Assembly: GCF_003367505.1 (NCBI RefSeq)
Contig: NZ_PXXX01000025.1
Span: forward strand, 28,728-92,727
Direction: 5' to 3'
Length of the DNA: 64,000 nucleotides
Source of the DNA: Lysinibacillus capsici
Lineage (GTDB): Bacteria > Bacillota > Bacilli > Bacillales_A > Planococcaceae
The position numbers and the translations under genes are program-made. Under the pieces are notes generated by a model. That model did no database searches, was not told the DNA's origin, and saw only the letters and a list, made by a program, of their open reading frames with translations. Below, in pieces: positions 9,198 to 17,938 of the stretch (position 1 is its first letter; every line of letters starts with the position of its first letter).

Positions 9198-9212
9198 TTA
9201 TAATAATTCTAA
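9198..9212 (+). promoter_or_regulatory. PerR box upstream of pfeT
   Basis: TTATAATAATTCTAA matches the B. subtilis PerR consensus (TTATAATnATTATAA) at all but one position. It includes a TATAAT -10 element and lies about 100 bases before the ATPase start. B. subtilis pfeT is a known PerR target, which supports the assignment. Confidence 0.75.
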
Positions 9213-9314
9213 ACAAAAGAGAAGGTAATTGAAATCCATTTTCAATTGAATAGCTCAAACAACGCTAATTTATAAAGGTTTTGATATTGATTTTCATTAT
9301 CAGGAGGGATAAAG

Positions 9315-11219
9315 ATGGAATACTCTAATCGAGAAAACATAAACATAATTGAGAAAATAAAAGAACATGCAGAATTAATTGCTGCATTAATGGCTGGAAT
9401 TTTCATCTTACTAGCATGGCGTTTAGACACAAGTGGACAAACAACAGCTTCCGTTCTACTATATTTAATTGCCTTTTGTGTAGGTGGTTTCGCGAAAGCA
9501 AAAGAAGGCATTGAAGAAACCATAGAAGAGCGAAAGCTAAATGTTGAGCTGTTGATGGTATTAGCTGCAATTGGCTCAGCTGCAATTGGCTATTGGACAG
9601 AGGGGGCCATCCTAATATTTATTTTTGCAGTAAGTGGTGCACTTGAAACTTATGCGATGAATAAAAGTCATCGGGAAATATCTGCACTTATGAATTTACA
9701 GCCAGAAGAAGCTTGGTTAGTGCGTGGCGGATTTGAGCCTATGAAAGTATCAGTTTCCACATTACAAATCGGGGATCATTTATTGATTAAACCTGGCGAA
9801 CGAATTCCAGCAGACGGCATTATTTTTAAAGGCCAATCTTCTATTGATGAGTCAGCTATTAGCGGTGAGCCACTGCCAATCTCAAAAAGCGAAGGAGACG
9901 AAGTTTTTGCAGGCACAGTCAACTTAAATGGTGCTATTACTATGGAAATGACAAAGGCGAATTCAGAGACCCTTTTCCAAAAAATTATACAGCTCGTTCA
10001 AAGTGCCCAAAGTGAAAAATCTCCCTCTCAACAATTCATCGAAAAGTTTGAAGGGACTTATGTAAAATTTGTTTTACTTGGTGTTGCCATTATGATGGTT
10101 CTTCCCCACTTCTTACTCGGCTGGGACTGGACAACAACCTTTTACCGAGCAATGGTGTTATTAGTGGTTGCTTCACCTTGTGCACTCGTTGCCTCCATTA
10201 TGCCTGCAACACTCGCTACTATATCAAATGGTGCAAAAAATGGTGTGCTATTTAAAGGTGGTTTACATTTAGAGCATCTTAGTGTGTTACGTGCATTGGC
10301 GGTCGATAAAACAGGTACTTTAACGCAAGGAAAACCAGTTGTTACAGATTTTATTGTCCGTGATGGAGTAGAACGTGAGACGGCTCTAGCAATTCTTGCA
10401 GGAATTGAATCTCAATCCAATCATCCCCTTGCCCAAGCGATTACCTCCTATGCTAAGGCTGAAGGAATCGACATACTGCCACAAGCAACAATTGAAGATA
10501 TTCCTGGCTGGGGTATTAAAGGAACGATTCAAAACAAGGAGTATCAAGTAGGCAAACCAGAGTTTGTTGATGTACAACTTGCTAACAGTTTTGCAAATAG
10601 TGCTGTAACTAAACTTGCAGCAGAGGGAAAAACAGTTATTTTCATTCGCGATCAACATGGTATTGTTGCATTAACAGCATTAAAAGATACTGTGCGCTCT
10701 GAAGCTAAGAAAGCTGTTACATTATTAAAAGAGCTTGGTATTCAAGTGGTGATGCTTACAGGTGACAACGAAAAAACAGCGAAAGTTATCGCGAAGGAGG
10801 CTGGCGTTACTGAATACGTCGCAGAATGTCTGCCAGAAACGAAGGTAACTGAAATGAAACGCCTACTTACACAGCATCAATTTGTTGGCATGGTCGGCGA
10901 CGGTATTAATGATGCCCCTGCATTGGCTACCGCAACTACTGGCATCGCTATGGGTGAAGGCACAGACGTGGCGCTTGAAACAGCGGATGTCGTGCTAATG
11001 AAAAATGACTTATCAAAAATCGCCTATGCTGTTCGTTTATCACGTAAAATGCAACGTATTGTGAAACAAAATATTTTCTTTTCTATCGGGGTTATTATCT
11101 TATTAATCGCCTCTAACTTTTTACAAGTTGTCGACTTGCCATTAGGCGTAATCGGGCATGAAGGTAGTACAATTCTAGTTATTCTAAATGGTTTACGTAT
11201 GCTCAATAAAAATGTTTAA
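9315..11219 (+). CDS. pfeT: P1B-4 type heavy metal ATPase, Fe(II) exporter PfeT/ZosA
   Basis: The 634-residue membrane ATPase lacks an N-terminal metal-binding domain. It shows SGEPLP (actuator), ASPCALVAS in the transmembrane metal site, DKTGTLTQG (phosphorylated Asp), SNHPLAQA, and GDGINDAPAL. HEGST in the last membrane helix together with SPC is the mark of P1B-4 pumps. Length and upstream PerR box match B. subtilis PfeT, which exports ferrous iron and helps against peroxide stress; earlier work called it ZosA and linked it to zinc. Cobalt export is possible in this subgroup. A GGAGG site precedes ATG 9315. It is a single-gene unit. Confidence 0.9.
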   Translation: MEYSNRENINIIEKIKEHAELIAALMAGIFILLAWRLDTSGQTTASVLLYLIAFCVGGFAKAKEGIEETIEERKLNVELLMVLAAIGSAAIGYWTEGAILIFIFAVSGALETYAMNKSHREISALMNLQPEEAWLVRGGFEPMKVSVSTLQIGDHLLIKPGERIPADGIIFKGQSSIDESAISGEPLPISKSEGDEVFAGTVNLNGAITMEMTKANSETLFQKIIQLVQSAQSEKSPSQQFIEKFEGTYVKFVLLGVAIMMVLPHFLLGWDWTTTFYRAMVLLVVASPCALVASIMPATLATISNGAKNGVLFKGGLHLEHLSVLRALAVDKTGTLTQGKPVVTDFIVRDGVERETALAILAGIESQSNHPLAQAITSYAKAEGIDILPQATIEDIPGWGIKGTIQNKEYQVGKPEFVDVQLANSFANSAVTKLAAEGKTVIFIRDQHGIVALTALKDTVRSEAKKAVTLLKELGIQVVMLTGDNEKTAKVIAKEAGVTEYVAECLPETKVTEMKRLLTQHQFVGMVGDGINDAPALATATTGIAMGEGTDVALETADVVLMKNDLSKIAYAVRLSRKMQRIVKQNIFFSIGVIILLIASNFLQVVDLPLGVIGHEGSTILVILNGLRMLNKNV

Positions 11220-11334
11220 CATCAAGTAAGCCTCAGCATAATTGAGTCCAGCTTGCTTGAAGCTACTCTTCCTGTGACATGCGCTGTGGCTTTCATTGAA
11301 TAATTGATGCATTTAATCAGGTAAAATCAAGTAA

Positions 11335-11373
11335 AATAGCCTCGCTACTCTTTATGAGTTTAGCGAGGCTATT
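11335..11373 (-). terminator. Terminator after the YihY gene
   Basis: AATAGCCTCGCTA pairs with TAGCGAGGCTATT, and an inner CTC/GAG extends the stem. On the minus strand a TTTTAC tract follows. Confidence 0.7.
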
Positions 11374-11393
11374 GTTAATGAATGATCATTTCC

Positions 11394-12311
11394 TTATCGA
11401 CGAATTTCCTTTTGAAGTGCTCTTTTCTGCATTGTAGCATTTAATACGCCACCAAAGATTAAAATGATTCCCGTAAAATATAACCAGAGCATTAAAATAA
11501 TGACGCCACCAATACTACCGTATGTAGCAGAATAATTTGCAAAATTATTAATATAAAAAGAGAAACCGTATGTGACTGCTAACCAAGCAAGCGTGGCAAA
11601 TAACGCTCCTGGCCATACGCCCATTATTTTCAAACGAGGACTTGTATTTGGCACAAACCAGTAGATGCCCATTAATACGATGAAAATCAATAATGGCGGG
11701 ATTGACCATCTTAATCTATGCCAAACTGATTCAAATTGCTCCTCTATTCCGACGATTGAGAATAGGAAATGTCCAATTTGCTGACCAAAGACCGGTAATA
11801 AGAGCGCAACGGCAATAACAATAACGAGAGCGATTGTAAAAACAAGTGATAAACCCCTATCTAATATGCCTGCTCTCCCTTCTGTATCGTAGGCTTTATT
11901 TAAAGCACGAAGTAATGCATTAATGCCTTTAGATGCAGACCAAATAGTACCTAAAACCCCAATGGACAGTAAACTACTGTTGCGATTTGTTAAAATCTCA
12001 TTCAGTGTATTTTCAATCAGCTTATACACTTCATCAGGTAAGATATTCACTAAAAATGAATAGACCTGAGTTGTTTCTAAGTTAAGATATGGTAATAGTG
12101 TCACCAAGAAAATAAGTAAGGGGAAGAACGATAGTAAAAAGAAATAAGCCAATTGTGCAGCAAGCGCAGATATTTCAACTCGCTTGAGCCGACCTATTAA
12201 ATCTTGGATAAAGCCTTTGGATGTCATAATATCAATCGCTCCCTCCTCTGGAGAAACAAACGATTTTACAAACCCAAAAGCGTTATGCAATGTTGCTTTA
12301 TTCTTTTCCAT
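11394..12311 (-). CDS. YihY/BrkB family membrane protein
   Basis: The 305-residue protein has about six membrane segments with the family's pattern: FFLLSFFPLLIFLVTLLPYL, then SIGVLGTIWSASKGINALLRALNKAY, LLIFIVLMGIYW and YGSIGGVIILMLWLYFTG. YihY/BrkB proteins were once annotated as RNase BN, which is wrong; their role, perhaps in transport, is unsettled. ATG 12311 has AGGAGG six bases upstream; a longer frame reaches 12377 without a site. It follows the YtxH-like gene by 22 bases, so the two form an operon. Confidence 0.88.
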   Translation of the reverse strand: MEKNKATLHNAFGFVKSFVSPEEGAIDIMTSKGFIQDLIGRLKRVEISALAAQLAYFFLLSFFPLLIFLVTLLPYLNLETTQVYSFLVNILPDEVYKLIENTLNEILTNRNSSLLSIGVLGTIWSASKGINALLRALNKAYDTEGRAGILDRGLSLVFTIALVIVIAVALLLPVFGQQIGHFLFSIVGIEEQFESVWHRLRWSIPPLLIFIVLMGIYWFVPNTSPRLKIMGVWPGALFATLAWLAVTYGFSFYINNFANYSATYGSIGGVIILMLWLYFTGIILIFGGVLNATMQKRALQKEIRR

Positions 12312-12333
12312 ACAATTCCTCCTAAAACGACCT

Positions 12334-12660
12334 TTACTCCTTATGAGGTAAAGTAAAGGCTGATTTCGTATCTTCAATCATTCCCTGTATCGTGGAAGGT
12401 AAATCCTTAAATTCATCTACCTTTTCAGCAATTGTGTTGACATTATCTGACACACTTTCACAAAGCACCTTTGCCGCGAGTACTTTTTCCTCTACCAAAA
12501 CCTGCAATTCTTCTCGATTTGCTGCATAGTATGAGATGGCTTCCTTCATCTTTTTTGTTGAGGCAATTGTTTTTTCTCGTGTAGCACGATCTAACATACT
12601 TAATGCTGCTCCTACTGCTGCTCCTGCTACAATAGATGCTAATAATTTACTTTGACCCAT
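12334..12660 (-). CDS. YtxH domain protein
   Basis: The 108-residue protein has one short glycine/alanine-rich hydrophobic segment near the N-terminus (LLASIVAGAAVGAALSMLD) followed by a charged helical tail, the layout of YtxH stress-associated proteins. Its function is unknown. It is the first gene of the YtxH-YihY operon. A clear GGGGG-type ribosome binding site precedes the ATG. Confidence 0.8.
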   Translation of the reverse strand: MGQSKLLASIVAGAAVGAALSMLDRATREKTIASTKKMKEAISYYAANREELQVLVEEKVLAAKVLCESVSDNVNTIAEKVDEFKDLPSTIQGMIEDTKSAFTLPHKE

Positions 12661-12837
12661 ATTAAAACCCCCTGCTTGTATAGTTGCATATTCCCTATTA
12701 TTTCATAAATAAACAGTCTTCTGCACTTATTCTACCCAATAACAGTCTATTTTTAAAGCAATGCCCAAATACGGAGTTGACATTTTTTTTATTCAATGAA
12801 ATGATATGTGCGAGGATGACGAAAGGTAGGGTAAAAA

Positions 12838-13059
12838 ATGGATTTATCAGTTCCATCTAAAGAAAACGTTATGTATATGGTTGATCAAATGAAGGACAAG
12901 CTTCGTATGGTGAATGTCGATGCAATGAAATCAGAAAACTTCGATGAAGCAAATTATGAAGATTTAGTGTATCTATATGAAATGGTTATGAAGAGAGAAA
13001 CTTTTAGTCCAAGCGAAATGCAAGCGATTGTTGCTGAATTAGGATCTTTACGTAAATAG
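12838..13059 (+). CDS. yfkK: DUF1128 family protein (YfkK-like)
   Basis: A 73-residue acidic helical protein. [19 protein letters not shown] at the start and [17 protein letters not shown] at the end are the conserved blocks of DUF1128/YfkK, a family of unknown function confined to Bacillales. A TTGACA element at 12777-12782 may belong to its promoter. A terminator follows at once, so it is a single-gene unit. Confidence 0.88.
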   Translation: MDLSVPSKENVMYMVDQMKDKLRMVNVDAMKSENFDEANYEDLVYLYEMVMKRETFSPSEMQAIVAELGSLRK

Positions 13060-13070
13060 GTAAAACAAAA

Positions 13071-13112
13071 AGCTATTAGCTCAAGACATTTGTCTGCTGC
13101 TAATAGCTCTTT
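13071..13112. terminator. Terminator between yfkK and motB
   Basis: AGCTATTAGC pairs with GCTAATAGCT across an 18-base loop. A T run follows on the plus strand and an A-rich flank allows it to serve motB as well. Confidence 0.75.
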
Positions 13113-13114
13113 TA

Positions 13115-13879
13115 TTACGGTGTACTCTTTGTTTCTGAACCATCCTCTGTAACTAATGGTTGAATTAAAACTTCTACACGACGATTCTTTGCGCGTCCTT
13201 CGGCTGTGTCATTTGGTGCAATTGCACGATACTCACCGTTTCCTTTTGCACTAAAGCGCGTAGGATCTAACTGGTCATTACTTTCAATAAGAAGATTTAA
13301 AAAATTCGTTGCACGCAAAACAGATAGTTCAAAGTTTGATGAGAAATTCGGACCTGCTGGTACATTATCTGTATGACCTGTGATGACAATATTTCGAGCT
13401 GGATCAGATACCAGCATAGTTGATAGCTCTTTGGCAATAGGGACATACTCAGGTTTAACTTTTGCCTGCCCTGGGTCAAATAAAATACTATCGCGGATTG
13501 TCACTAGTAATCCCTCATCCGTCATTTCTGTGGCAAACTGATCTTCCATTTCATTGACTGCAATAAAATTATCCACACTATCTTTTATTTCAGCTAACTC
13601 CTGTTGATCCTTTAAATAGGCAGAGTTTTGCTGTGGCGTTTGGTCGCTATCCGCATTCGGAGTAGGGACTGGTGCAGGTTGCTCTAGAAAACTAGTTCCA
13701 CCATCAAAGACTTGACTAAAAACTGCCGACATTCTTTCTAGCTTTTCTTGATCGACTGAACTTGAGGCAAACAAAATAATGAACACGGCTAGCAGCAAAG
13801 TTAAAATATCTGCGTATGGCACTAACCAAGATTCATCAATATGTTCATCATGCTTTTTCTTCTTAGCTTTCTTTGCCAA
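13115..13879 (-). CDS. motB: Flagellar motor stator protein MotB
   Basis: The 254-residue protein has a lysine-rich N-terminus, one transmembrane helix with VPYADILTLLLA carrying the proton-binding Asp, and an OmpA-like peptidoglycan-binding domain (ITGHTDNVP, AKGNGEYRA, NRRVEV). It anchors the proton-driven stator of the flagellum. I chose TTG 13879 because the following MAKKAKKKK matches the family's start and GGGTGG precedes it; GTG 13900 would add seven residues. The start overlaps the end of motA by 17 bases, which indicates translational coupling. Confidence 0.93.
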   Translation of the reverse strand: MAKKAKKKKHDEHIDESWLVPYADILTLLLAVFIILFASSSVDQEKLERMSAVFSQVFDGGTSFLEQPAPVPTPNADSDQTPQQNSAYLKDQQELAEIKDSVDNFIAVNEMEDQFATEMTDEGLLVTIRDSILFDPGQAKVKPEYVPIAKELSTMLVSDPARNIVITGHTDNVPAGPNFSSNFELSVLRATNFLNLLIESNDQLDPTRFSAKGNGEYRAIAPNDTAEGRAKNRRVEVLIQPLVTEDGSETKSTP

Positions 13880-14666
13880 GGCCACCCGCCCCGCTTTCAC
13901 CAGAAATTTGACGACGTTCTTCCATCGTTAAGTATGATGATAGTTTCTGTTCAATTACACGTGGAGCCTCCCCTTCTAATACTGAAAGGATACCCTCAAT
14001 CATCATTCTCTTTTGTTTTACCTCTAAAGCAGATTTACGTTTTAGCTTGTTCGCAAATGGATGCCATAAAACATACCCTGTAAAGATACCGAGTAATGTA
14101 GCCATGAAGGCAGCTGAGATAGCATGTCCTAGCTTTTCGATATCATTCATATCAGCCAATGCGGCGATTAACCCTACTACTGCACCAAGAACCCCTAAAG
14201 TAGGTGCATATGTACCTGCTTGTGTAAAAATAGCTGCTCCACTAGTATGTCGCTCTTCCATCGCTTCTACTTCTTCTGTTAAGACATCACGTATGTAATC
14301 AGCATTTTGACCATCAATTGCTAATGTAAGGCCATTTTTCAAAAATGGATCTTCAATCTCTGAGGCCTTACTTTCAAGTGCTAATAGCCCTTCGCGACGA
14401 GCTAAGTCAGCCCATTGTGAAAACATTTTAATAATCTCTATATCATTTGCTAATTTTGTTTCTTTAAAAAGAATCTTAAATAGCTTCGGCACACGCTTTA
14501 ACTCCTGCATAGGAAAGGCAATTGTTACTGCGGAAATAGTACCAAAAATGATAATTAGGATAGCTGCTGGGTTATAAAATGCAGATAAACTTACACCCTT
14601 CATTACCATCCCTGTTAATAGTGCTACTAAAGCAAGTATTAACCCTATAATCGACGACTTATCCAT
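13863..14666 (-). CDS. motA: Flagellar motor stator protein MotA
   Basis: The 267-residue protein has four membrane segments with a large cytoplasmic loop between the second and third. GVLGAVVGLIAAL and AFMATLLGIFTGYVLW are typical MotA helices 3 and 4. It forms the proton channel of the stator with MotB. AGGTTC/TTTGGAGG ribosome binding sequence precedes ATG 14666. No other flagellar genes are in the window, so motAB is a separate locus, as in Bacillus. I looked for a SigD promoter upstream and found no convincing match. Confidence 0.95.
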   Translation of the reverse strand: MDKSSIIGLILALVALLTGMVMKGVSLSAFYNPAAILIIIFGTISAVTIAFPMQELKRVPKLFKILFKETKLANDIEIIKMFSQWADLARREGLLALESKASEIEDPFLKNGLTLAIDGQNADYIRDVLTEEVEAMEERHTSGAAIFTQAGTYAPTLGVLGAVVGLIAALADMNDIEKLGHAISAAFMATLLGIFTGYVLWHPFANKLKRKSALEVKQKRMMIEGILSVLEGEAPRVIEQKLSSYLTMEERRQISGESGAGGLGKES

Positions 14667-14863
14667 TCTAGAACCTCCAAATCTACTATCTAATGTTATT
14701 TCGTCTTTTTTTCCATATTTTAAATATATATATTCCTAGTATAAATGTATTTCATATATTTTTCGATGTAATTAATGCTTTTTATTCACATTTCGACCAT
14801 TTTTGATTATATTGAATTAAGAATATTACACTTAACTGTCTTAAATTGAAAGGGGATATGATT

Positions 14864-16099
14864 TTGTTATTATCGTTTGACACAAAATTACTAAAATATG
14901 CCGAGTTAGCGGTGAAAGTAGGAGTAAATATCCAAAAAGATCAGTATCTTTATATAAGCTGTTCGACTGATAACCTAAAACTCGCACAAATAATTACTAA
15001 AATTGCCTATAAAAATGGTGCTAAACAAGTTTTTGTCGATATATCCGATGATGAACTTGTACGTGCTCGCTATGAAGGGGCACCAAAAGACTCATTTGAT
15101 TTCTTCCCACCTTGGAAAGTGCAGGAACGTGAATGGTTAGCTGAACATGGTGCTGCTTTCTTAAGCATTAGCTCACAAAATCCCGATTTATTAAAAGGTA
15201 TTGAGCGCGATAGAATCATGGCATTTCAAAAAGCATCTGGCCAAGCACTTGCCAACTATTATCAATGGTTACAAGCAGATAAGTTTAGCTGGTCTGTCAT
15301 TGCTGCTCCATCTAAAGCTTGGGCAGCAAAGGTCTTTCCTCACCTTCCAGAAGAACAGCAAATGGATGCATTATGGGAAGCTATCTTTGCAGCCACACGT
15401 ATAGACGTTGAAAATCCTGTTGAAGCTTGGCATACACATGATCAGGAATTACATAGCAAAGCTGATTATTTAAATACAAAGCAATTTAAATCACTGCATT
15501 ATACTGCACCAGGCACAGATCTAACAATTGAGCTGCCTCCACACCATGTGTGGACAGGGGGTAGTAGTATAAATACTCAAGGCCAAACATTTATGGCCAA
15601 TATGCCAACTGAAGAAATTTTTACAGCACCGTTAAAAACAGGTGTTAATGGTTATGTATCAAGCACTAAGCCTTTAAGCTATGGTGGCAATATTATAGAT
15701 AATTTCACACTAACATTTAAAGATGGTCGAATCATTGACGTCAAGGCGGAGCAAGGCCAAGAAATTTTAGCTTCTCTTATTGAAACAGATGAAGGTTCTC
15801 ATTACCTTGGTGAAATAGCATTAGTACCACATCAATCACCTATTTCACAATCCGACCTATTATTTTACAATACATTGTTTGATGAAAATGCATCCAATCA
15901 TTTTGCCATTGGTAGTGCATATGCTTTTTGCATTGAGGGCGGCAAAGAAATGACTTCTGAGGAACTAAGCGCGCATGGTCTCAATCAAAGCTTGACACAT
16001 GTAGACTTTATGATTGGCTCTACCAAAATGAATATAGATGGAATAACACATGATGATCAAATAGACCCAATATTCCGTGATGGAAATTGGGCATTCTAA
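14864..16099 (+). CDS. ampS: M29 family aminopeptidase (AmpS-like), first copy
   Basis: The 411-residue protein is a metallo-aminopeptidase of family M29. Its start (FDTKLLKYAELAVKVGVN), EEWHTH-like central part, LHYTAPGTDLTIELPP and the C-terminal NTLFDENASNHFAIG block with metal ligands all match AmpS. It should cut single residues from peptide N-termini in the cytoplasm. AAAGGGG lies eight bases before TTG 14864; ATG 14858 is too close to that site. A second M29 gene lies at 27403-28632. Confidence 0.92.
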   Translation: MLLSFDTKLLKYAELAVKVGVNIQKDQYLYISCSTDNLKLAQIITKIAYKNGAKQVFVDISDDELVRARYEGAPKDSFDFFPPWKVQEREWLAEHGAAFLSISSQNPDLLKGIERDRIMAFQKASGQALANYYQWLQADKFSWSVIAAPSKAWAAKVFPHLPEEQQMDALWEAIFAATRIDVENPVEAWHTHDQELHSKADYLNTKQFKSLHYTAPGTDLTIELPPHHVWTGGSSINTQGQTFMANMPTEEIFTAPLKTGVNGYVSSTKPLSYGGNIIDNFTLTFKDGRIIDVKAEQGQEILASLIETDEGSHYLGEIALVPHQSPISQSDLLFYNTLFDENASNHFAIGSAYAFCIEGGKEMTSEELSAHGLNQSLTHVDFMIGSTKMNIDGITHDDQIDPIFRDGNWAF

Positions 16100-16239
16100 A
16101 TAATCCATTCCTACTAATAGTATTCTAGGCTAAGTATGTTAAGGTTGTCATAAATTATCCTTAGATTTTCCTAGTAACCTATTGTATAATTGTTTTAGGG
16201 AATTTTAGTAGATCATTTAAGTAGAGAGGAGCTCTAATA

Positions 16240-16374
16240 ATGTTCATTACAACTGTTCTTGGCTTTTCAGCAGTTTTATTAATTTCAACGGGATTCTTCA
16301 TCCACTACCTACAAGTTGGTTTAGATAGCAAGTCTTCAGTAACTGTAGATCCAAAGCCAAACGAAAAATTTTAA
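16240..16374 (+). CDS. 44-residue single-pass membrane protein, unknown
   Basis: A short frame with GAGGAG nine bases before its ATG. The product starts MFITTVLGFSAVLLISTGFF, a single hydrophobic segment of about 22 residues, and ends in a hydrophilic tail with DSKSSVTVDPKPNEKF. A clean terminator follows six bases after the stop, so it looks like a complete transcription unit. I recognise no family. Its position between aminopeptidase and carbonic anhydrase gives no hint of function. Confidence 0.7.
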   Translation: MFITTVLGFSAVLLISTGFFIHYLQVGLDSKSSVTVDPKPNEKF

Positions 16375-16379
16375 TGTGT

Positions 16380-16416
16380 AAAAAACAGCTACTATTTATA
16401 GGTAGCTGTTTTTTTA
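16380..16416 (+). terminator. Terminator after the 44-residue protein
   Basis: AAAAACAGCTAC pairs with GTAGCTGTTTTT, followed by T's. Confidence 0.88.
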
Positions 16417-16554
16417 TAGCTTACAAGTTATTTCATCTACTAAAGCGTATGAAACTGCTCCTTTATTGTAAAAATTATCTGAATAAAGTCTTTATTGTTT
16501 GCATATTGAAAATTTTGCTCTACAATATTTTTTGTAAGGAAGGGAGCAATATTC

Positions 16555-17118
16555 ATGACAATGTTACAAGATATTCTAGAATTTAACAAAGAGTTTGTAC
16601 AAGAAAAAAAATATGAGCCATTCATCACTACGAAATATCCTGATAAACGTATTGTTGTTTTATCTTGTATGGATACTCGTCTTGTAGAGCTTTTACCAAA
16701 AGCGATGAATTTGCGTAATGGCGATGTAAAAATAGTGAAAAGTGCTGGTGCGTTAGTGAGCCATCCTTTCGGTGCAGTTATGCGTAGTTTATTAGTTGCT
16801 GTCTACGGCCTACAAGCTGATGAAGTGTATGTTGTTGGACATTATGACTGTGGTATGAGTGCGGTTGATCCTGACGCCATGCTTAGCGAAATGGTACAAC
16901 GAGGCATCGATCCAGAAACAATCAAAATGTTGGAATATTCTGGTTTTGATTTGAAAGAGTTTTTACGAGGTTTCGGTGATGTAGCAACAAGTGTTAAGAA
17001 AAGTGTCGATACAATTCGTAATCATCCATTAATGGTAAAAGACGTACCTGTTCATGGTTTAATAATTGATCCAAATACAGGTCATCTAGATTTAATTGAA
17101 GATGGAAATAAACAATAA
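16555..17118 (+). CDS. Beta-class carbonic anhydrase (YtiB-like)
   Basis: The 187-residue protein has the beta-carbonic anhydrase zinc motifs: CMDTRL near residue 39 (Cys, with the Asp-Arg dyad) and HYDCGM near residue 98 (His and Cys). SAGALVSHPFGAVMRSLLVAVYGL lies between them. It reversibly hydrates CO2 to bicarbonate in the cytoplasm. It resembles B. subtilis YtiB. AAGGAAGGGAG precedes ATG 16555. It is a single-gene unit. Confidence 0.93.
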   Translation: MTMLQDILEFNKEFVQEKKYEPFITTKYPDKRIVVLSCMDTRLVELLPKAMNLRNGDVKIVKSAGALVSHPFGAVMRSLLVAVYGLQADEVYVVGHYDCGMSAVDPDAMLSEMVQRGIDPETIKMLEYSGFDLKEFLRGFGDVATSVKKSVDTIRNHPLMVKDVPVHGLIIDPNTGHLDLIEDGNKQ

Positions 17119-17148
17119 AATTATTTCTTCATACATTCATAAAAGAGC

Positions 17149-17190
17149 AAGTGCCTATCCTCTCTATGTAGAAGATAGGCACTTATTTTT
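17149..17190. terminator. Bidirectional terminator between carbonic anhydrase and GNAT genes
   Basis: AAGTGCCTATC pairs with GATAGGCACTT, followed by ATTTTT. Confidence 0.82.
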
Positions 17191-17733
17191 CTATTCATCC
17201 TCTAAACGTGCATACATATAGTGATCTACCCAATGACCATTGATATACAGTAGCTTTCTTAGCAGACCCTCCTGCTGAAATCCAGCCTTCTCTAATACAC
17301 GCATGGAGGCATTATTTTGTGTCGATACGTAGGCCTCTACACGATGTAGACCAATTTGTTCAAATGCAAATCGGACCACCATATTCACAGCTTCTGTGAC
17401 AATGCCCTTTCCAACATAAATCTCATCCATCGCATAGCCAACAAATGCACTCGAGTACGGTAAGCGTTTGACAGCATAAAGTGCAATATGCCCTATTAGA
17501 TTATTTGTACTATGCTCAAAAATACCAAAAGTAAATTCACGCTTAGACTCCATTAAATAGAGACTTTCTTGAATTTTTTTGTATTGAGCATCGACTGTAT
17601 AGTATTCAGGTCTTTGCAGTGGCTCGTATATAGACCAAAAGTATTTATTACGGCTTACGAGACCCGTTAAACTTCGTGCATCTTTTTCTTGGAATGTGCG
17701 GATGTAGCATTTTTCCCCCTTTATTGTTACCAC
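17191..17733 (-). CDS. GNAT N-acetyltransferase, RimJ/RimL type
   Basis: About 180 residues with the RimJ/L layout: IKGEKCYIRTFQEKDA at the start, IGHIALYAV, and the acetyl-CoA loop region GKGIVTEAVNMVVRFAFEQ, then NNASMRVLEKAGFQQEG. It transfers acetyl groups from acetyl-CoA, perhaps to a ribosomal protein N-terminus or a small amine; the substrate is unknown. GTG 17733 fits the family start and has GGGTGGG upstream. A longer frame from 17778 with a GGAG site is possible. Confidence 0.85.
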   Translation of the reverse strand: MVTIKGEKCYIRTFQEKDARSLTGLVSRNKYFWSIYEPLQRPEYYTVDAQYKKIQESLYLMESKREFTFGIFEHSTNNLIGHIALYAVKRLPYSSAFVGYAMDEIYVGKGIVTEAVNMVVRFAFEQIGLHRVEAYVSTQNNASMRVLEKAGFQQEGLLRKLLYINGHWVDHYMYARLEDE

Positions 17734-17879
17734 ATTCCCACCCTTTTTTCTTAATAGATTCCAAATTTTAAGCACCATTTCTCCACACTAGCCTTCCAAT
17801 AAAAATCAATACGTTTCTCTTTGTTTCATTGGCTACAAGCCATAATTGCAAACCCTATTTATATTTCATTGTATGTAAA

Positions 17880-17930
17880 AAAACAGGCTGCTACAACCAA
17901 AACAGCTTATGTCTTATTGTCATAGCAGCA
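17880..17930 (-). terminator. Probable terminator after PPK2
   Basis: GCTGCTA and TAGCAGC are 29 bases apart, and TTTTTTT follows on the minus strand. The loop is long, so confidence is moderate. Confidence 0.5.
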
Positions 17931-17938
17931 CAATTCAA

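Noticed and set aside
14667..14863. SigD promoter for motAB
   Set aside because: A TAAA with a TCGA-type element is present, but the -10 does not match GCCGATAA well enough.
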